The notes below the pieces were generated by a model. That model did not search any database. It was not told where the DNA came from and worked only from the letters and a program-made list of their open reading frames with translations. DNA of 64,000 nucleotides from DASWJZ01 sp963792885 (lineage in GTDB: Bacteria; Pseudomonadota; Alphaproteobacteria; Rhizobiales; Afifellaceae), in contig CAWBXX010000005.1 of the NCBI GenBank assembly GCA_963792885.1, positions 46,080 through 110,079 on the forward strand. Reading direction: 5' to 3'. Below, piece after piece: positions 1-8,405 of the stretch. The position numbers were made by a program, and so were the translations under genes. The number at the start of each line of letters is the position of its first letter. The first letter of the stretch is position 1.

Positions 1-118
1 CCGCTCGACAGCGACGCGCGGCGCGTCGCTGCGGCGCCACGCGGCTCGCGATCTCCATCGTCCCGAAGAGGGCAGCGAGCACGACGAGCGCCAGCGCGAG
101 CCGCGCGAGCCGCTCCAT
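1..118 (-). CDS. Possible N-terminus of an unknown membrane or secreted protein (partial)
   Basis: An open frame reads leftward off the window edge from an ATG at 118. It begins MERLARLALALVVLAALFG, a short basic start followed by a hydrophobic run, as in a signal peptide or membrane anchor. A purine-rich AGGGG lies directly before the start, closer than ideal. Only about 39 residues are visible and no family can be recognised, so the call rests on codon-like GC bias and the hydrophobic N-terminus alone. Confidence 0.25.
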   Translation of the reverse strand, partial: MERLARLALALVVLAALFGTMEIASRVAPQRRAARRCRA

Positions 119-381
119 CCCCTCGCGCAAGCATCGTTGAACTCCGCGGCGCGCCGCGATTGCGATCGGTCGAGCAGTGCGGCGGCCATCGCCGCTTCCA
201 GGATGTGCATTGTCGGCTCCTTCGAATGCGTCTCACCCTGGTCGTGCGCACCGCCTGGAAATCGACATGCCGCGCCGAAAATCGCGCGAGAGAAATATTC
301 TTCGCGCCCGTGTCGATTCCGGGCGCTCCCTGATCGACGAGATGGTGACGGACGGCCTTTCCGCGCCGCTTGGAGGATCGG

Positions 382-785
382 ATGGAATATCTGTGCCAGG
401 TCTGGCTGCCGACGAAGGAGCTGGACGCCCTTCCCGAAGCCGAGAAGAAACCAGATCGACCGCGAGTTCGATGGCCTACGACGACGAGCTGGAGCGAGGC
501 GGCCATCTGATCGTCGCGCAGGCGCTGCAGCCGGTCTCGACCGCCGTCACCGTCCGCGTCCGGAACGGCAAGCTGTCGACCACCGACGGCCCCTTCGCGG
601 AGACGAAGGAACACCTCGGCGGCTTCATCCTGATCGAGGCGCGCGACCTGAACGAGGCGATTCGGCTCGCCGCGAAGATCCCGCTCGCCAAATACGGCTC
701 GATCGAGGTGCGGCCGATCATGAAGATCAGTCCGCAAGGCAATCCGGTCGGAACGTTCGGCCGGCAGAAGACGCCGAACCTCTGA
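382..785 (+). CDS. YciI-related DGPF-domain protein, partner of ECF42-type sigma factor (frame broken)
   Basis: Small YCII-like (DGPF) protein of about 130 residues. The signature DGPFAETKE is visible, followed by the GGFILIEARDLNEAI segment usual for the family. The start is the ATG at 382 (MEYLCQVWLP) behind GGAGG. The reading frame shifts twice, near 446-450 and 470-476, each as one extra base; restoring them gives a continuous family-typical protein, so sequence errors are likely. It lies 10 bases before an ECF sigma gene. DGPF proteins are the known genomic partners of ECF42 sigma factors, although their biochemical role is not established. Confidence 0.8.
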
Positions 786-795
786 GCGTCGCCCG

Positions 796-2027
796 ATGCG
801 CCCCGCCATCGAGGAGCTCTATCGCTCGCAGTCGCGCCGCGTGCTCGCGACGCTGATCCGGCTCCTTGGCGACTTCGATCTGGCCGAGGAGGCGCTGCAC
901 GACGCATTCGCCGCCGCCGCCGACGCAATGGCCGCGCGACGGCATGCCGAAGAATCCCGACGGCCTGGCTCGTCTCGACCGGACGCTTCAAGGCCATCGA
1001 CCGCCTGCGCCGCCGCGCCCGCTTCGATGCGGTCGAGGCGGAGATCGCAAGGGAGATCGAAAGCGCGATGGAGGATCAAAGCGCGCTGGAAAGCGAAGAG
1101 ATTGCCGACGATCGGCTGCGGCTGATCTTCACTTGCTGCCATCCTGCCCTTCAGCCCGACGCGCAGGTGGCGCTGACGCTCCGCGAGGTCTGCGGGCTCA
1201 CGACCGAGGAGATCGCGAGCGCCTTCCTCGTCTCCGCGCCGACCGTGGCGCAGCGGATCGTCCGCGCCAAGGCGAAGATCAGGGAAGCGCGGATCCCCTA
1301 TGAGGTTCCGGACGGCGATGAGCTTCCCGAGCGGCTCGATACCGTGCTCCGCGTCGTCTACCTCGTCTTCAACGAGGGCTATTCCGCCTCCTCCGGCGCC
1401 TCGCTCACCCGGCACGATCTCTCCGGGGAGGCGATCCGCCTCGGCCGGCTTCTCTGCGACCTGCTGCCGGAACCGGAAGCGCTCGGACTGCTCGCCCTGA
1501 TGCTCCTCCAGGAATCGCGCCGCGCTGCGCGGACGTCGCCCGAGGGCGAGCTGATCCTCCTCGCCGACCAGGACCGCTCGCTTTGGGACACCGAGCTGAT
1601 CTTCAAGGGCGCGGCGCTCGTCGGGCGCGCCTTCGCCTCGAAAATCGTCGGCTCCTACGCGCTGCAGGCGGCGATCGCCGCCGTCCACGCCCGCGCGGCG
1701 ACACCGGAGGAAACCGACTGGACCGAGATCGTATCGCTCTATGACCTCCTGCTTCGCGCCGACCCATCCCCGGTCGTCGCACTCAACCGCGCGGTGGCGG
1801 TCGCCATGCGCGATGGGCCGGCGGCGGGCCTGGAATTGATCGATGCGATCCTGAAGCGCGGCGACCTCGGCGACTACCATTTCGCGCATGCGGCGCGCGC
1901 CGACCTCTTGCGCCGACTCGGCCGCAAGACCGATGCACGCGAATCCTACGAGCGCGCGCTCGCGCATGCTCGGCAGGAGCCGGAGCAGCGCTTCCTGAAG
2001 CGGCGACTGGCGGAGATTTCGGCGTGA
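796..2027 (+). CDS. ECF42-type RNA polymerase sigma factor with C-terminal extension (frame broken)
   Basis: Extracytoplasmic-function sigma factor of about 410 residues, far longer than a minimal ECF. The N-terminal region 2 (LYRSQSRRVLATLIRLLGDFDLAEEA) is followed by region 4 with a helix-turn-helix around LTTEEIASAFLVSAPTVAQRI and then a long TPR-like C-terminal extension, as in ECF42 (SigJ-like) members that have no classical anti-sigma factor. Two single-base shifts, near 930 and 960, break the region 2 part; the rest from about 965 is open. The adjacent DGPF gene supports the class. In this family the extension is thought to control activity. Confidence 0.85.
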
Positions 2028-2176
2028 ACGCGCCCTATTTCCAGGCAGACCGCGCCGCGCAAGCGCGCTTTGTCAGGAGTCTGTCGGTGCAATCCGTGCG
2101 CGCCTTGATCTCTCCATCGGATTGCGCGAAAAGGCCCGTCCGCCTCCCAAGGCCCCGATCTCCGAAAGCAGTCGAA

Positions 2177-3379
2177 ATGCGTGCAAGCTTCGCCAAGAGC
2201 GCGATCGTGCTCGGCCTCCTCGCGGCCGTCGGACCGTTCGCGATCGACATGTATCTGCCGGCGCTGCCGACCATCTCGGAGAGGCTCGGCGCCTCGACCG
2301 CCGCGACGCAGATGACGCTGATGGTCTTCTTCGTCGCCTTCGGCGTCTGCCAGATCGTCTACGGCCCGGTCTCCGACATGGTCGGGCGGAAGCCGCCGCT
2401 CTATTTCGGGCTGGTGCTTTTCGGGCTCGGCTCGGTCGGCTGCGCGCTCGCGCCCTCGATCGCCTGGCTGATCGCGTTCCGCATCCTGCAGGGCGTCGGC
2501 GCCTCGTCGGTGATGGTGATCCCGCGCGCCATCGTGCGCGACATGCACACCGGCGTCGAGGCGACGCGGCTGATGGCGCTGATCATGCTCGTCTTCTCCG
2601 TCTCGCCGATCCTGGCGCCGCTGACCGGAAGCGCGTTGATCGTGGCGTTCGGCTGGCGCGCCGTCTTCGTTGCGGTGATGATCGCCGCGATCCTGGGCCT
2701 CGTGCTTCTCGCGCTCTTCCAGCCGGAGACGCGGCTTCCGCAGGACCGCATCCGCGTCAGCGCCGCAAGTCTCGCCGCCGGCTTCGGCAAGCTTTTGCGC
2801 GACTGGCACTTCCTCGGGCTGACCTTCATCGCCGGCCTCGGCATGTCGAGCTTCTTCTCGTTCCTCGCCTCTTCGTCGTTCATCTATATCGAGCATTTCG
2901 GGCTGACGCCGACCCAGTACAGCTTCGCCTTCTCGGTGAACGCCGTCGGCTTCATCGGCGCGTCGCAGTTCGCGGCAAGGCTCGGCGGCCGCTTCGGCAT
3001 GGCGCGCGTCGTGACCACGGCCGTCACCTGTTACATGACGTTCGCGGTCGCGCTTTTTGCGCTGACGCTCGCCGGAGTCGACAGCCTCCCCGTCCTGATC
3101 GTGATGCTCTTCTGCAGCTTTGCCTTCCTCGGCCTCGTCATCCCGACGACGATGGTGCTGGCGCTCGACGCGCACGGACCGATCGCCGGCATGGCCTCTG
3201 CGCTCGGCGGCACGCTGCAGATGGTGACCGGCGCGCTGATGATCGTGGTCGTCAGCGTCTTCTTCGACGGCACGGCGCTGCCGATGGTGACGGCGATCGC
3301 CGCCTGCTCGTTCGGCGCCTTCGTTCTCGCCCGCCTGACCCTCGCCCGCCGCGGCTTCGCCCCCGCCCCGGCGGAGTAG
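2177..3379 (+). CDS. Bcr/CflA-family MFS drug exporter
   Basis: Major facilitator transporter of 400 residues with twelve predicted membrane segments. The opening KSAIVLGLLAAVGPFAIDMYLPALP and the loop GPVSDMVGRKPPL (MFS motif A) are typical of the Bcr/CflA drug:proton antiporters. The frame is open upstream, but the ATG at 2177 gives the family-typical start; the preceding stretch is low-hydrophobicity and atypical. The gene follows the sigma factor by about 150 bases on the same strand, so co-transcription is possible. The substrate cannot be told from sequence. A second Bcr/CflA gene lies at 41.6-42.9 kb. Confidence 0.85.
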   Translation: MRASFAKSAIVLGLLAAVGPFAIDMYLPALPTISERLGASTAATQMTLMVFFVAFGVCQIVYGPVSDMVGRKPPLYFGLVLFGLGSVGCALAPSIAWLIAFRILQGVGASSVMVIPRAIVRDMHTGVEATRLMALIMLVFSVSPILAPLTGSALIVAFGWRAVFVAVMIAAILGLVLLALFQPETRLPQDRIRVSAASLAAGFGKLLRDWHFLGLTFIAGLGMSSFFSFLASSSFIYIEHFGLTPTQYSFAFSVNAVGFIGASQFAARLGGRFGMARVVTTAVTCYMTFAVALFALTLAGVDSLPVLIVMLFCSFAFLGLVIPTTMVLALDAHGPIAGMASALGGTLQMVTGALMIVVVSVFFDGTALPMVTAIAACSFGAFVLARLTLARRGFAPAPAE

Positions 3380-3388
3380 CTGCGACCT

Positions 3389-3418
3389 CCTCCCCCTTGC
3401 GGGGGAGGGTCTGGGGCG
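3389..3418. repeat. Short GC-rich palindromic intergenic repeat
   Basis: CTCCCCCTTGCGGGGGAGGG forms a near-perfect hairpin just after the exporter gene. The same core recurs at 7539-7562, which identifies it as one of the dispersed palindromes common in Rhizobiales intergenic DNA. It may also end transcription between the two converging genes, but there is no T-tract. Confidence 0.6.
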
Positions 3419-3439
3419 GAACAGCGCCGCGAACAGCCG

Positions 3440-3580
3440 CTACTTCTTCTCGGTGATCGCCGTCGCCTTGCCGATCGCGCCGGGCGCGGCGGCTCTGAGA
3501 TAGCGCGGCGTCTTGTCCTTCTTCTCCACGCTTTTCTTCTTCTTCTGCTCTCTGGTGCTGCGCACCTGTCCCTTGGCCAT
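3440..3580 (-). CDS. Small lysine-rich protein, unknown function (46 aa)
   Basis: A 46-codon gene beginning MAKGQVRSTREQ, followed by a KKKK run and another lysine-rich stretch, and ending ATAITEKK. The protein is strongly basic and hydrophilic with no membrane segment. A strong ribosome site (GGAGGAGAG) lies 5-10 bases before the ATG at 3580, which is the best evidence that this is a real gene. Basic character would suit nucleic acid or ribosome association, but that is inference. Function unknown. Confidence 0.6.
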   Translation of the reverse strand: MAKGQVRSTREQKKKKSVEKKDKTPRYLRAAAPGAIGKATAITEKK

Positions 3581-3762
3581 GTCTCTCCTCCCCCGTTCGG
3601 GAACGGGCCTTTACCGCTCGCGGAAAATACTCCCGGCCGCGCCAATGCGCGAGGCTCTTCTTCCCCGAGACCTCGGCCCGAGCGCGACGAAGGCCATAAC
3701 AGGGCGTTTCCCGCTTGAGCGGTGTCCCGCCCCCGCGTAAGGCTCGGGAAAAGGATTCGCGG

Positions 3763-4002
3763 ATGGCACGCTTCGAGTTGACGATGTCGAACGGCGAGAC
3801 GCTCCTCCTCGACCATCCGTCGGGAGGGATCGAAGAGCTTTTGTCGGAGCTCACGGCAAACGCCTTCCTCGTCGGCAGCGAGATCAAGGCCGGCTCGACC
3901 GCGCCCCCGCGCGACGTGATGCTGGCGACGCGGCAGATCACGCTCATTCGCCCCGCCGACGCCGACAGCCGCCAGAGCTCCACCTTCCGCCCGAAACGCT
4001 AG
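3763..4002 (+). CDS. Hypothetical protein (79 aa)
   Basis: Encodes 79 residues starting MARFELTMSNGETLLLDHPSG. It is soluble, without signal peptide or membrane segment, with a plausible beta-rich N-terminal half and a basic tail ending STFRPKR. The ATG at 3763 was preferred over an upstream in-frame start at 3715 because the extension is low-complexity and lacks a ribosome site. It converges on the minus-strand gene at 4054. No family recognised. Confidence 0.55.
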   Translation: MARFELTMSNGETLLLDHPSGGIEELLSELTANAFLVGSEIKAGSTAPPRDVMLATRQITLIRPADADSRQSSTFRPKR

Positions 4003-4013
4003 CCGCGTTGAGA

Positions 4014-4033
4014 AGCCCGCGAGTGCGCGGGCT
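4014..4033. terminator. Hairpin between convergent genes
   Basis: AGCCCGCG and CGCGGGCT form a perfect 8-bp stem with a 4-base AGTG loop between two converging genes (ending at 4002 and 4054). The position suits a bidirectional terminator, but no T-run follows on either strand. Confidence 0.4.
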
Positions 4034-4053
4034 CCAAGAGCGGCGGTGCGGAC

Positions 4054-4395
4054 CTAGCCGAGCGTGCGGTTGCAGCCGTTCGCGACCTTTTTGGTGAGGT
4101 CGTCCGGCACTTGCAGATCGGCCATCGCGGCGGTCACCAGCACGTCGCGCTTTTCACGGTTCTCGTAGCCTTTGAACGTACCGAGATCGCTGCCCTGCGC
4201 CATCGCGATCCGCCCCGCCGATGCAAAACAGACGCTCGCCAGCGTGTCGACCCGGGCATTCTCCACGGCCTCGGCGCGTGCGCCGCTGGTGGAGACCCAT
4301 CCGGCGCCGAAGGCGATGATGGGCGCGGCGATGAGCCCGAGGATGAAGCCGGTGACGTAGGGCTTGCCCACGCGCATGCGCTCGTCGAATGTCAT
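4054..4395 (-). CDS. Hypothetical membrane-anchored protein (113 aa)
   Basis: A 113-residue protein. Residues 12-33 (YVTGFILGLIAAPIIAFGAGWV) form one membrane helix, followed by a soluble domain with two cysteines (ASVCFASAG and NGCNRTLG) that could pair in the periplasm. A GGGAGAG ribosome site precedes the ATG at 4395. The family looks like a conserved single-pass protein of unknown role. Upstream (4396-4641) is AT-rich non-coding DNA that probably holds its promoter. Confidence 0.6.
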   Translation of the reverse strand: MTFDERMRVGKPYVTGFILGLIAAPIIAFGAGWVSTSGARAEAVENARVDTLASVCFASAGRIAMAQGSDLGTFKGYENREKRDVLVTAAMADLQVPDDLTKKVANGCNRTLG

Positions 4396-4641
4396 GATAT
4401 CTCTCCCTTTATTGGAATATTATCGGGATCGATACGGGCCCGCGCTCGGTACTGAGACCAATAGGGATATCCGATGAAATAATTTGCGCTATTATTTCAA
4501 ATAAATCAAACAAAAATCACAATTGTGGACTCTGCGCCGCCCAATAATATCTTGGAATCGGTGGCCGTCTCTGTGAGAAAATCATAGGAAAATTGAGCTA
4601 TTATTGAAGTTAGCAGCTCGAAATCTTGCCGCCGCGGAGCT

Positions 4642-4971
4642 TCAATCGTCGGCGGCCTCGCTGTCAGCGTTTCCGCCCAGCTCGGCGAGAAGGCGCTCGA
4701 AGTCGGCAAGGAGGTTCGCGATCAGCGTCTTGCGCCGCGGATCCTGTGCTTCCGAGGTGGCGGCGAAAAGCGTCAGAAGATAGCGCGTCTTTTCCACCGC
4801 CTCCGGCCAGCCGGCGGCCGGCGCCGCCAACAGGAAGTGCTCGAGTTCATCCTGCCGCGCTTTGAGCTTTGCCCGATCTTCCGCGACCTCGTGAACGAGC
4901 CGCCGCAGTTCCGTCGCCTTCTGCGCCGCCATCCCGCGGTGCTGGTCGAGCTCTACGGCGCTGTCGGTCAC
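4642..4971 (-). CDS. Hypothetical coiled-coil protein (109 aa)
   Basis: Third gene of a tight minus-strand trio. The likely start is a GTG at 4971 (VTDSAVELDQHRG), four bases beyond the preceding stop and behind GAGGG. The 109-residue product is mostly charged helix (ATELRRLVHEVAEDRAKLKARQDELEH) suggesting a coiled coil, then a helical C-terminus ending in an acidic tail. No signal or membrane segment, no known family. An upstream in-frame ATG at 5073 would overlap the preceding gene and is less likely. Confidence 0.5.
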   Translation of the reverse strand: MTDSAVELDQHRGMAAQKATELRRLVHEVAEDRAKLKARQDELEHFLLAAPAAGWPEAVEKTRYLLTLFAATSEAQDPRRKTLIANLLADFERLLAELGGNADSEAADD

Positions 4972-4975
4972 TGGC

Positions 4976-5275
4976 TCAGCCCTCGCGCCGCTCGACATAG
5001 TGCAGCGGCTGCCGCTCGCCGTCCGCGGCCTTGCGCAAGACGGAGCGGACGAGCGCGGAGTTGATGCGCACATGTTGATAGGATTTGTCGCCGCCGCCTT
5101 TGAGCGGAAGCACGATCGACGTCGACACCACGCGGTAGGCGAGGAACGAAAGTCCCTCGATCAGCTCTTCGACGATTTCCACCGGGTAGGTACCGGCCGG
5201 CTGATTGCGCTCCAGGCCTTCGACGTAGAAAGGCTTCGCGAAGGTGACGGTTTCGCGGGCGACGCGCTCGGTCAC
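4976..5275 (-). CDS. Hypothetical protein (99 aa)
   Basis: Encodes 99 residues beginning VTERVARETVTFAKPFYVEG and ending HYVERREG. The GTG start at 5275 overlaps the stop of the CsbD-like gene by GTGA, implying coupled translation. The product appears soluble with mixed alpha/beta composition (AGTYPVEIVEELIEG, STSIVLPLKGG). It is the middle of three co-directional small genes, so a shared function is likely though unknown. Confidence 0.5.
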   Translation of the reverse strand: MTERVARETVTFAKPFYVEGLERNQPAGTYPVEIVEELIEGLSFLAYRVVSTSIVLPLKGGGDKSYQHVRINSALVRSVLRKAADGERQPLHYVERREG

Positions 5276-5505
5276 AGACGGCGAGCCCTGAGCCCGACAT
5301 CCTGCAGCCAGATCTCGACGTCGCGCCGCGCCTGCTCGTGGGGAATGCTGTAGCGGTTCCGGACCGCGTCGATCAGATCGCGCGCCGTCTTCACGCGCCG
5401 GTAGTCGGAGGCGGTGAGCCGGTCCCATTTCGCCTGCGCCTCGTGCAGGCGATGCGTCACGATATCGAGCGCGCCGCTCCGCATCGCCAGTCCGCTGGTG
5501 CTCAT
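5272..5505 (-). CDS. CsbD-like small protein (77 aa)
   Basis: First gene of the trio, 77 residues. The pattern W-x2-LT-x2-D ... RD-L ... RY-x-I-x2-E-x-A-x2-DVE-x-W matches the layout of the CsbD/YjbJ stress-protein family (helical hairpin with conserved LT..D and RYGI..EEA..V..W), though here the N-terminal part is longer than usual. The start at 5505 follows AGGAGGATTCG. CsbD proteins respond to general stress in other bacteria, with unknown biochemistry. Similarity is by eye and should be treated as probable only. Confidence 0.5.
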   Translation of the reverse strand: MSTSGLAMRSGALDIVTHRLHEAQAKWDRLTASDYRRVKTARDLIDAVRNRYSIPHEQARRDVEIWLQDVGLRARRL

Positions 5506-5825
5506 CGAATCCTCCTCGATCTCCAAGCGCGCGCGGCTCGGCGGGGCAGCGGAAGTACTCCCGGTGCCGGCTTCAGCGATGTCTGGACCGGAGATTTCTG
5601 GCCAAGGGACATCGGCTGAAATACGAGCTTTCGATGCCCTTGCTTGGCGGCGAGAAATCGCGGCGCGATTTTCTCCCTTTACGTCAAATGGATACGCGGA
5701 GTGCCTTTTGCAACAGGAGAGTTCGGAAGCGCGGGGACTCGAAGCTCGGATCGCGCTTTGCCGGCCCCCTTTTACGCCCCGCCTCTTTCCGCCATATAGC
5801 TCCGCATCTGGAGCGCCTGATGCCC

Positions 5826-6695
5826 ATGATCCCGTTCCGCAAGATGAACGGCCTCGGCAACGACTTCCTGGTCGTTGACGCGAGGAAGGCCGCCGTGCGC
5901 CCCTCCCCCGCGGTGATCCGAGCGCTTGCCGACAGAAAGACCGGCGTCGGCTTCGACCAGTTCATCACTATCGAGCGCGGCAAGGCCCCTGCCGAAGCCT
6001 TCATGCGCATCGACAACGCCGACGGCGGCGAGGTCGAGGCCTGCGGCAATGCCACCCGCTGCGTCGGCCGGCTCCTGATGGCCGAGACGGGCCGCGACAC
6101 CGCCGCGATCGAGACCGTCGCCGGCCTCCTTTTCGTGCGGCCCACGAATGGCGCCGACCTCATCTCCGTCGACATGGGCGTGCCGAAATTCGGCTGGGCC
6201 GACATCCCGCTCGCCGAAGAATTCCGCGACACGCGCGCGATCGAGCTTCAGATCGGGCCGATCGAGGCGCCGGTGCTGCACTCGCCCTCCGTAGCGAACA
6301 TCGGCAATCCGCATGCGATCTTCTGGGTCGACGACGTCGACGCCTACGACCTCGCCCGGTTCGGGCCGCTGCTTGAGAACCACCCGATCTTCCCCGAGCG
6401 CGCCAACATCTCGCTCGCCCATGTCACCGCGCCCGACGCGATCAGGCTCCGCACCTGGGAGCGCGGCGTCGGCGAGACGCGCGCCTGCGGCACCGGCGCC
6501 TGCGCCGCGCTGGTCTGCGCCGCGCGCAAGAAGCTGACCGGCCGGGCTGCGACCGTCACCCTCCCCGGCGGCGATCTCTTCATCGAGTGGGACGCGCGCG
6601 ACCACATCTGGATGACCGGCCCGGCAGAGCTTGAGTTCGAAGGCCGCTTCGACCCGGAGACCGGCGCCTTCACGCGCAACTCCGTCGCGGCCTGA
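5826..6695 (+). CDS. dapF: Diaminopimelate epimerase
   Basis: Interconverts LL- and meso-diaminopimelate in lysine and peptidoglycan synthesis, in the cytoplasm. The N-terminus MIPFRKMNGLGNDFLVVD is diagnostic. The two catalytic cysteines are in EACGNATRC and RACGTGACA. Length (289 residues) is normal. An ATG six bases upstream (5820) is an alternative start. The gene leads the conserved dapF-mtaB-ftsY block, here interrupted by a GST gene, an unknown gene and the nuclease island. The 314 bases before it (5506-5819) form the divergent promoter region with no other gene seen. Confidence 0.95.
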   Translation: MIPFRKMNGLGNDFLVVDARKAAVRPSPAVIRALADRKTGVGFDQFITIERGKAPAEAFMRIDNADGGEVEACGNATRCVGRLLMAETGRDTAAIETVAGLLFVRPTNGADLISVDMGVPKFGWADIPLAEEFRDTRAIELQIGPIEAPVLHSPSVANIGNPHAIFWVDDVDAYDLARFGPLLENHPIFPERANISLAHVTAPDAIRLRTWERGVGETRACGTGACAALVCAARKKLTGRAATVTLPGGDLFIEWDARDHIWMTGPAELEFEGRFDPETGAFTRNSVAA

Positions 6696-6739
6696 ATCCC
6701 GAAGCTTCTTTTCCCGCCGAAGCGCGCTAGTCTTGCGAG

Positions 6740-7510
6740 ATGAGCGCGCCGCGTCCCCTCCTCTACGATTACCCCGGCTCCGTCTGCTGCCAGATGGCGC
6801 GGCTGACGCTCGCGGAGAAGGGCGTCGCCTACGACAAGCGTCTCGTCGACATCATGGAGAAGGCCGAGCAGTTCGAGCCCTGGTACACGGCGCTCAATCC
6901 GCGTGCCGTCGTGCCGACGCTCCGCCTCAGCGACGAGATCGTCTGCGACACCTTCAACATCGTCGCGCGCGTCGATTCCGGCTTCCCCGGCCCCCCACTG
7001 ACGCCCGACGACCCGGCGGAGCGCGAGACCATGGACGCGCTGATGCGCGCCGTCATGGGTCTGCACTACGGCGTGCTGCTTTATTGCAAGCGCCTCGATC
7101 CCGACGGTCGCTCGCGCCACATCGAGGAGCGCGGGCGCTTCCTCCGCGCCATGCGCGAGGAGCACCCCGAGCGCGCCGAGGCGCTCGACCGCCGCATCGC
7201 CGGCAACGCGCGGCTGCAAAAACTCCTCGCCGACCCGGCCGAGGTTGAGCGCCACGTGGACGAGGCGCGGACGGTGGTCGAAACGCTCGACGCCGCGCTC
7301 GCCGAAAGCCCCTTCGCCGCCGCGAAGCACTACACGCTCGCCGACGCCTTCGCCTCAGCCGCGCTCGCCCGCTTCCGCCTACACGGCTTCGAGTCGTGGT
7401 GGTCGAACGGCGCCCATCGCAACGTCGCGGACTACTACCGGCGCATGAAGAGCCGCCCGAGCTGGCCCGCCGCCGGCATCATCGACTCCGGCTCCGAACG
7501 CGACCTCTGA
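6740..7510 (+). CDS. Glutathione S-transferase family protein
   Basis: Encodes 256 residues. The N-terminal thioredoxin-like domain reads LLYDYPGSVCCQMARLTLAEKGV ... NPRAVVPTL, with the cis-proline (VVP) loop and the D-T (ICDTFNI-like) segment that contacts the glutathione gamma-glutamyl group; an all-helical C-terminal domain with YTLADAFASAAL follows. The SVCC stretch at the active-site position suggests a cysteine-type enzyme. Substrate unknown. Starts 45 bases after dapF and may be co-transcribed. Confidence 0.8.
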   Translation: MSAPRPLLYDYPGSVCCQMARLTLAEKGVAYDKRLVDIMEKAEQFEPWYTALNPRAVVPTLRLSDEIVCDTFNIVARVDSGFPGPPLTPDDPAERETMDALMRAVMGLHYGVLLYCKRLDPDGRSRHIEERGRFLRAMREEHPERAEALDRRIAGNARLQKLLADPAEVERHVDEARTVVETLDAALAESPFAAAKHYTLADAFASAALARFRLHGFESWWSNGAHRNVADYYRRMKSRPSWPAAGIIDSGSERDL

Positions 7511-7538
7511 CCCGAGCGCGGCCCGACACGCGGGCGCG

Positions 7539-7794
7539 TCCCCTCCCCCCTTGCGGGGGAGGGTCAGGGAGAGGGGAAGCATAAAGGCCGCGACGCTTCA
7601 TAACCTCCCCCTTGCGGGGAGGTCGGAGTTTGCGGAACGCAAACTCCGGGAGGGGGTTCATCCCGCCCCAAGCCGTCGCCCCGGCGAAGCCTTTGGCGGA
7701 GCCGGGTCGGGAGAGGGGGAAGCATGCAGCGCTCGGCCCATAACCTCCCCCTGGAGGGGAGGTCGAAATTCGCAGGGCGAATTTCGGGAGGGGG
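7539..7794. repeat. Cluster of palindromic repeats, two tandem copies of one module
   Basis: The stretch between the GST gene and the next ORF is almost wholly repeat. A hairpin of the CTCCCCCTTGCGGGGGAGGG type opens it. Two related modules follow at about 7561-7657 and 7700-7794, each running GGGTC-GGGAGAGGGG-AAGC, a short variable spacer, TAACCTCCCC, a hairpin, GGTC, a second inverted repeat, then CGGGAGGGGG. The second hairpin differs in sequence between copies but keeps pairing. Nothing coding is seen at 7511-7860. Confidence 0.75.
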
Positions 7795-7871
7795 CCCTGC
7801 CCGCCCTCGACGCTCCCCCACCGATCCTCTAACCTCCAACAACGAGGAGGCCGCAGCCTGATGGAGTATCC

Positions 7872-8081
7872 ATGCTGCGCGCCGCAGTCTCGCTTCTTTC
7901 CCGCTCGCTTCTCTGGATGACCTTGAGCGCCGTGATCCTGCTCTGCGCGGTGCGCTACGGGCCGACGCTCGTCGCCCAAACGCTCCCCGAAGCTATCCGC
8001 CCCGCCCCGAGCGAAGTCGCCAAGATCACCCCGCAGCGACTCGTCGACGCCCTCGACGAGATCAGAGGCGCGTTGGATTAG
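7872..8081 (+). CDS. Hypothetical single-pass membrane protein (69 aa)
   Basis: Encodes 69 residues: MLRAAVSLLSRSLLWMTLSAVILLCAVRYG is an N-terminal membrane segment or signal anchor, followed by a short proline-rich and acidic soluble tail. GGAG lies about six bases before the ATG at 7872. No family recognised. It sits between the repeat cluster and the nuclease island. Confidence 0.45.
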   Translation: MLRAAVSLLSRSLLWMTLSAVILLCAVRYGPTLVAQTLPEAIRPAPSEVAKITPQRLVDALDEIRGALD

Positions 8082-8126
8082 CGCCTCCCTCTCTTGTCCG
8101 CCGAAGCCCGCAGGGCCAAGGCGGGT

Positions 8127-8150
8127 GGCCTTCGGACTTGTCCGAAGGCC
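8127..8150. repeat. Perfect 11-bp inverted repeat (hairpin)
   Basis: GGCCTTCGGAC and GTCCGAAGGCC flank a 2-base TT spacer about 45 bases after the preceding gene. It could end transcription (no T-tract) or be a repeat marking the left side of the AT-rich insertion. The rest of 8082-8405 holds no gene that I can support. Confidence 0.6.
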
Positions 8151-8405
8151 GGAAAAGGCCGGGCTTCAGAAGTCACCGACCGCAAAAATGCGCCCGTATC
8201 GCTCTATGCGCCCCCATACTTTCCGCATTGCGCGTCCGAAGACACGCGCCCTACTTCGAGCAAGGTGCCAACGCGCGAATTGCGAACCCCTTCTGTCCGA
8301 GAGTTAGTCCAAAGCGGTCGGCCACATAACTCCAAACCCGAGTTGACCCGAGACCAGGAGTTGCATACGCCTACCTACCGAACGCGTGTCGAATGCGGGG
8401 TTCGC

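Noticed and set aside
819..1967. Long open frame on the minus strand (382 codons) opposite the sigma factor
   Set aside because: Composition is typical of an antisense shadow in GC-rich DNA, and the plus strand encodes a clear sigma factor.
1946..3175. 409-codon minus-strand frame opposite the exporter
   Set aside because: Low-complexity Arg/Glu/His-rich translation with no domain; the plus strand is an obvious MFS gene.
7539..7794. CRISPR array
   Set aside because: Repeats are palindromic modules present in two copies without regular unique spacers; no cas genes are in the window.
8094..8405. N-terminal extension of the nuclease ORF
   Set aside because: It has no similarity to the family, no ribosome site, and contains a palindrome; the ATG at 8406 gives the standard N-terminus.
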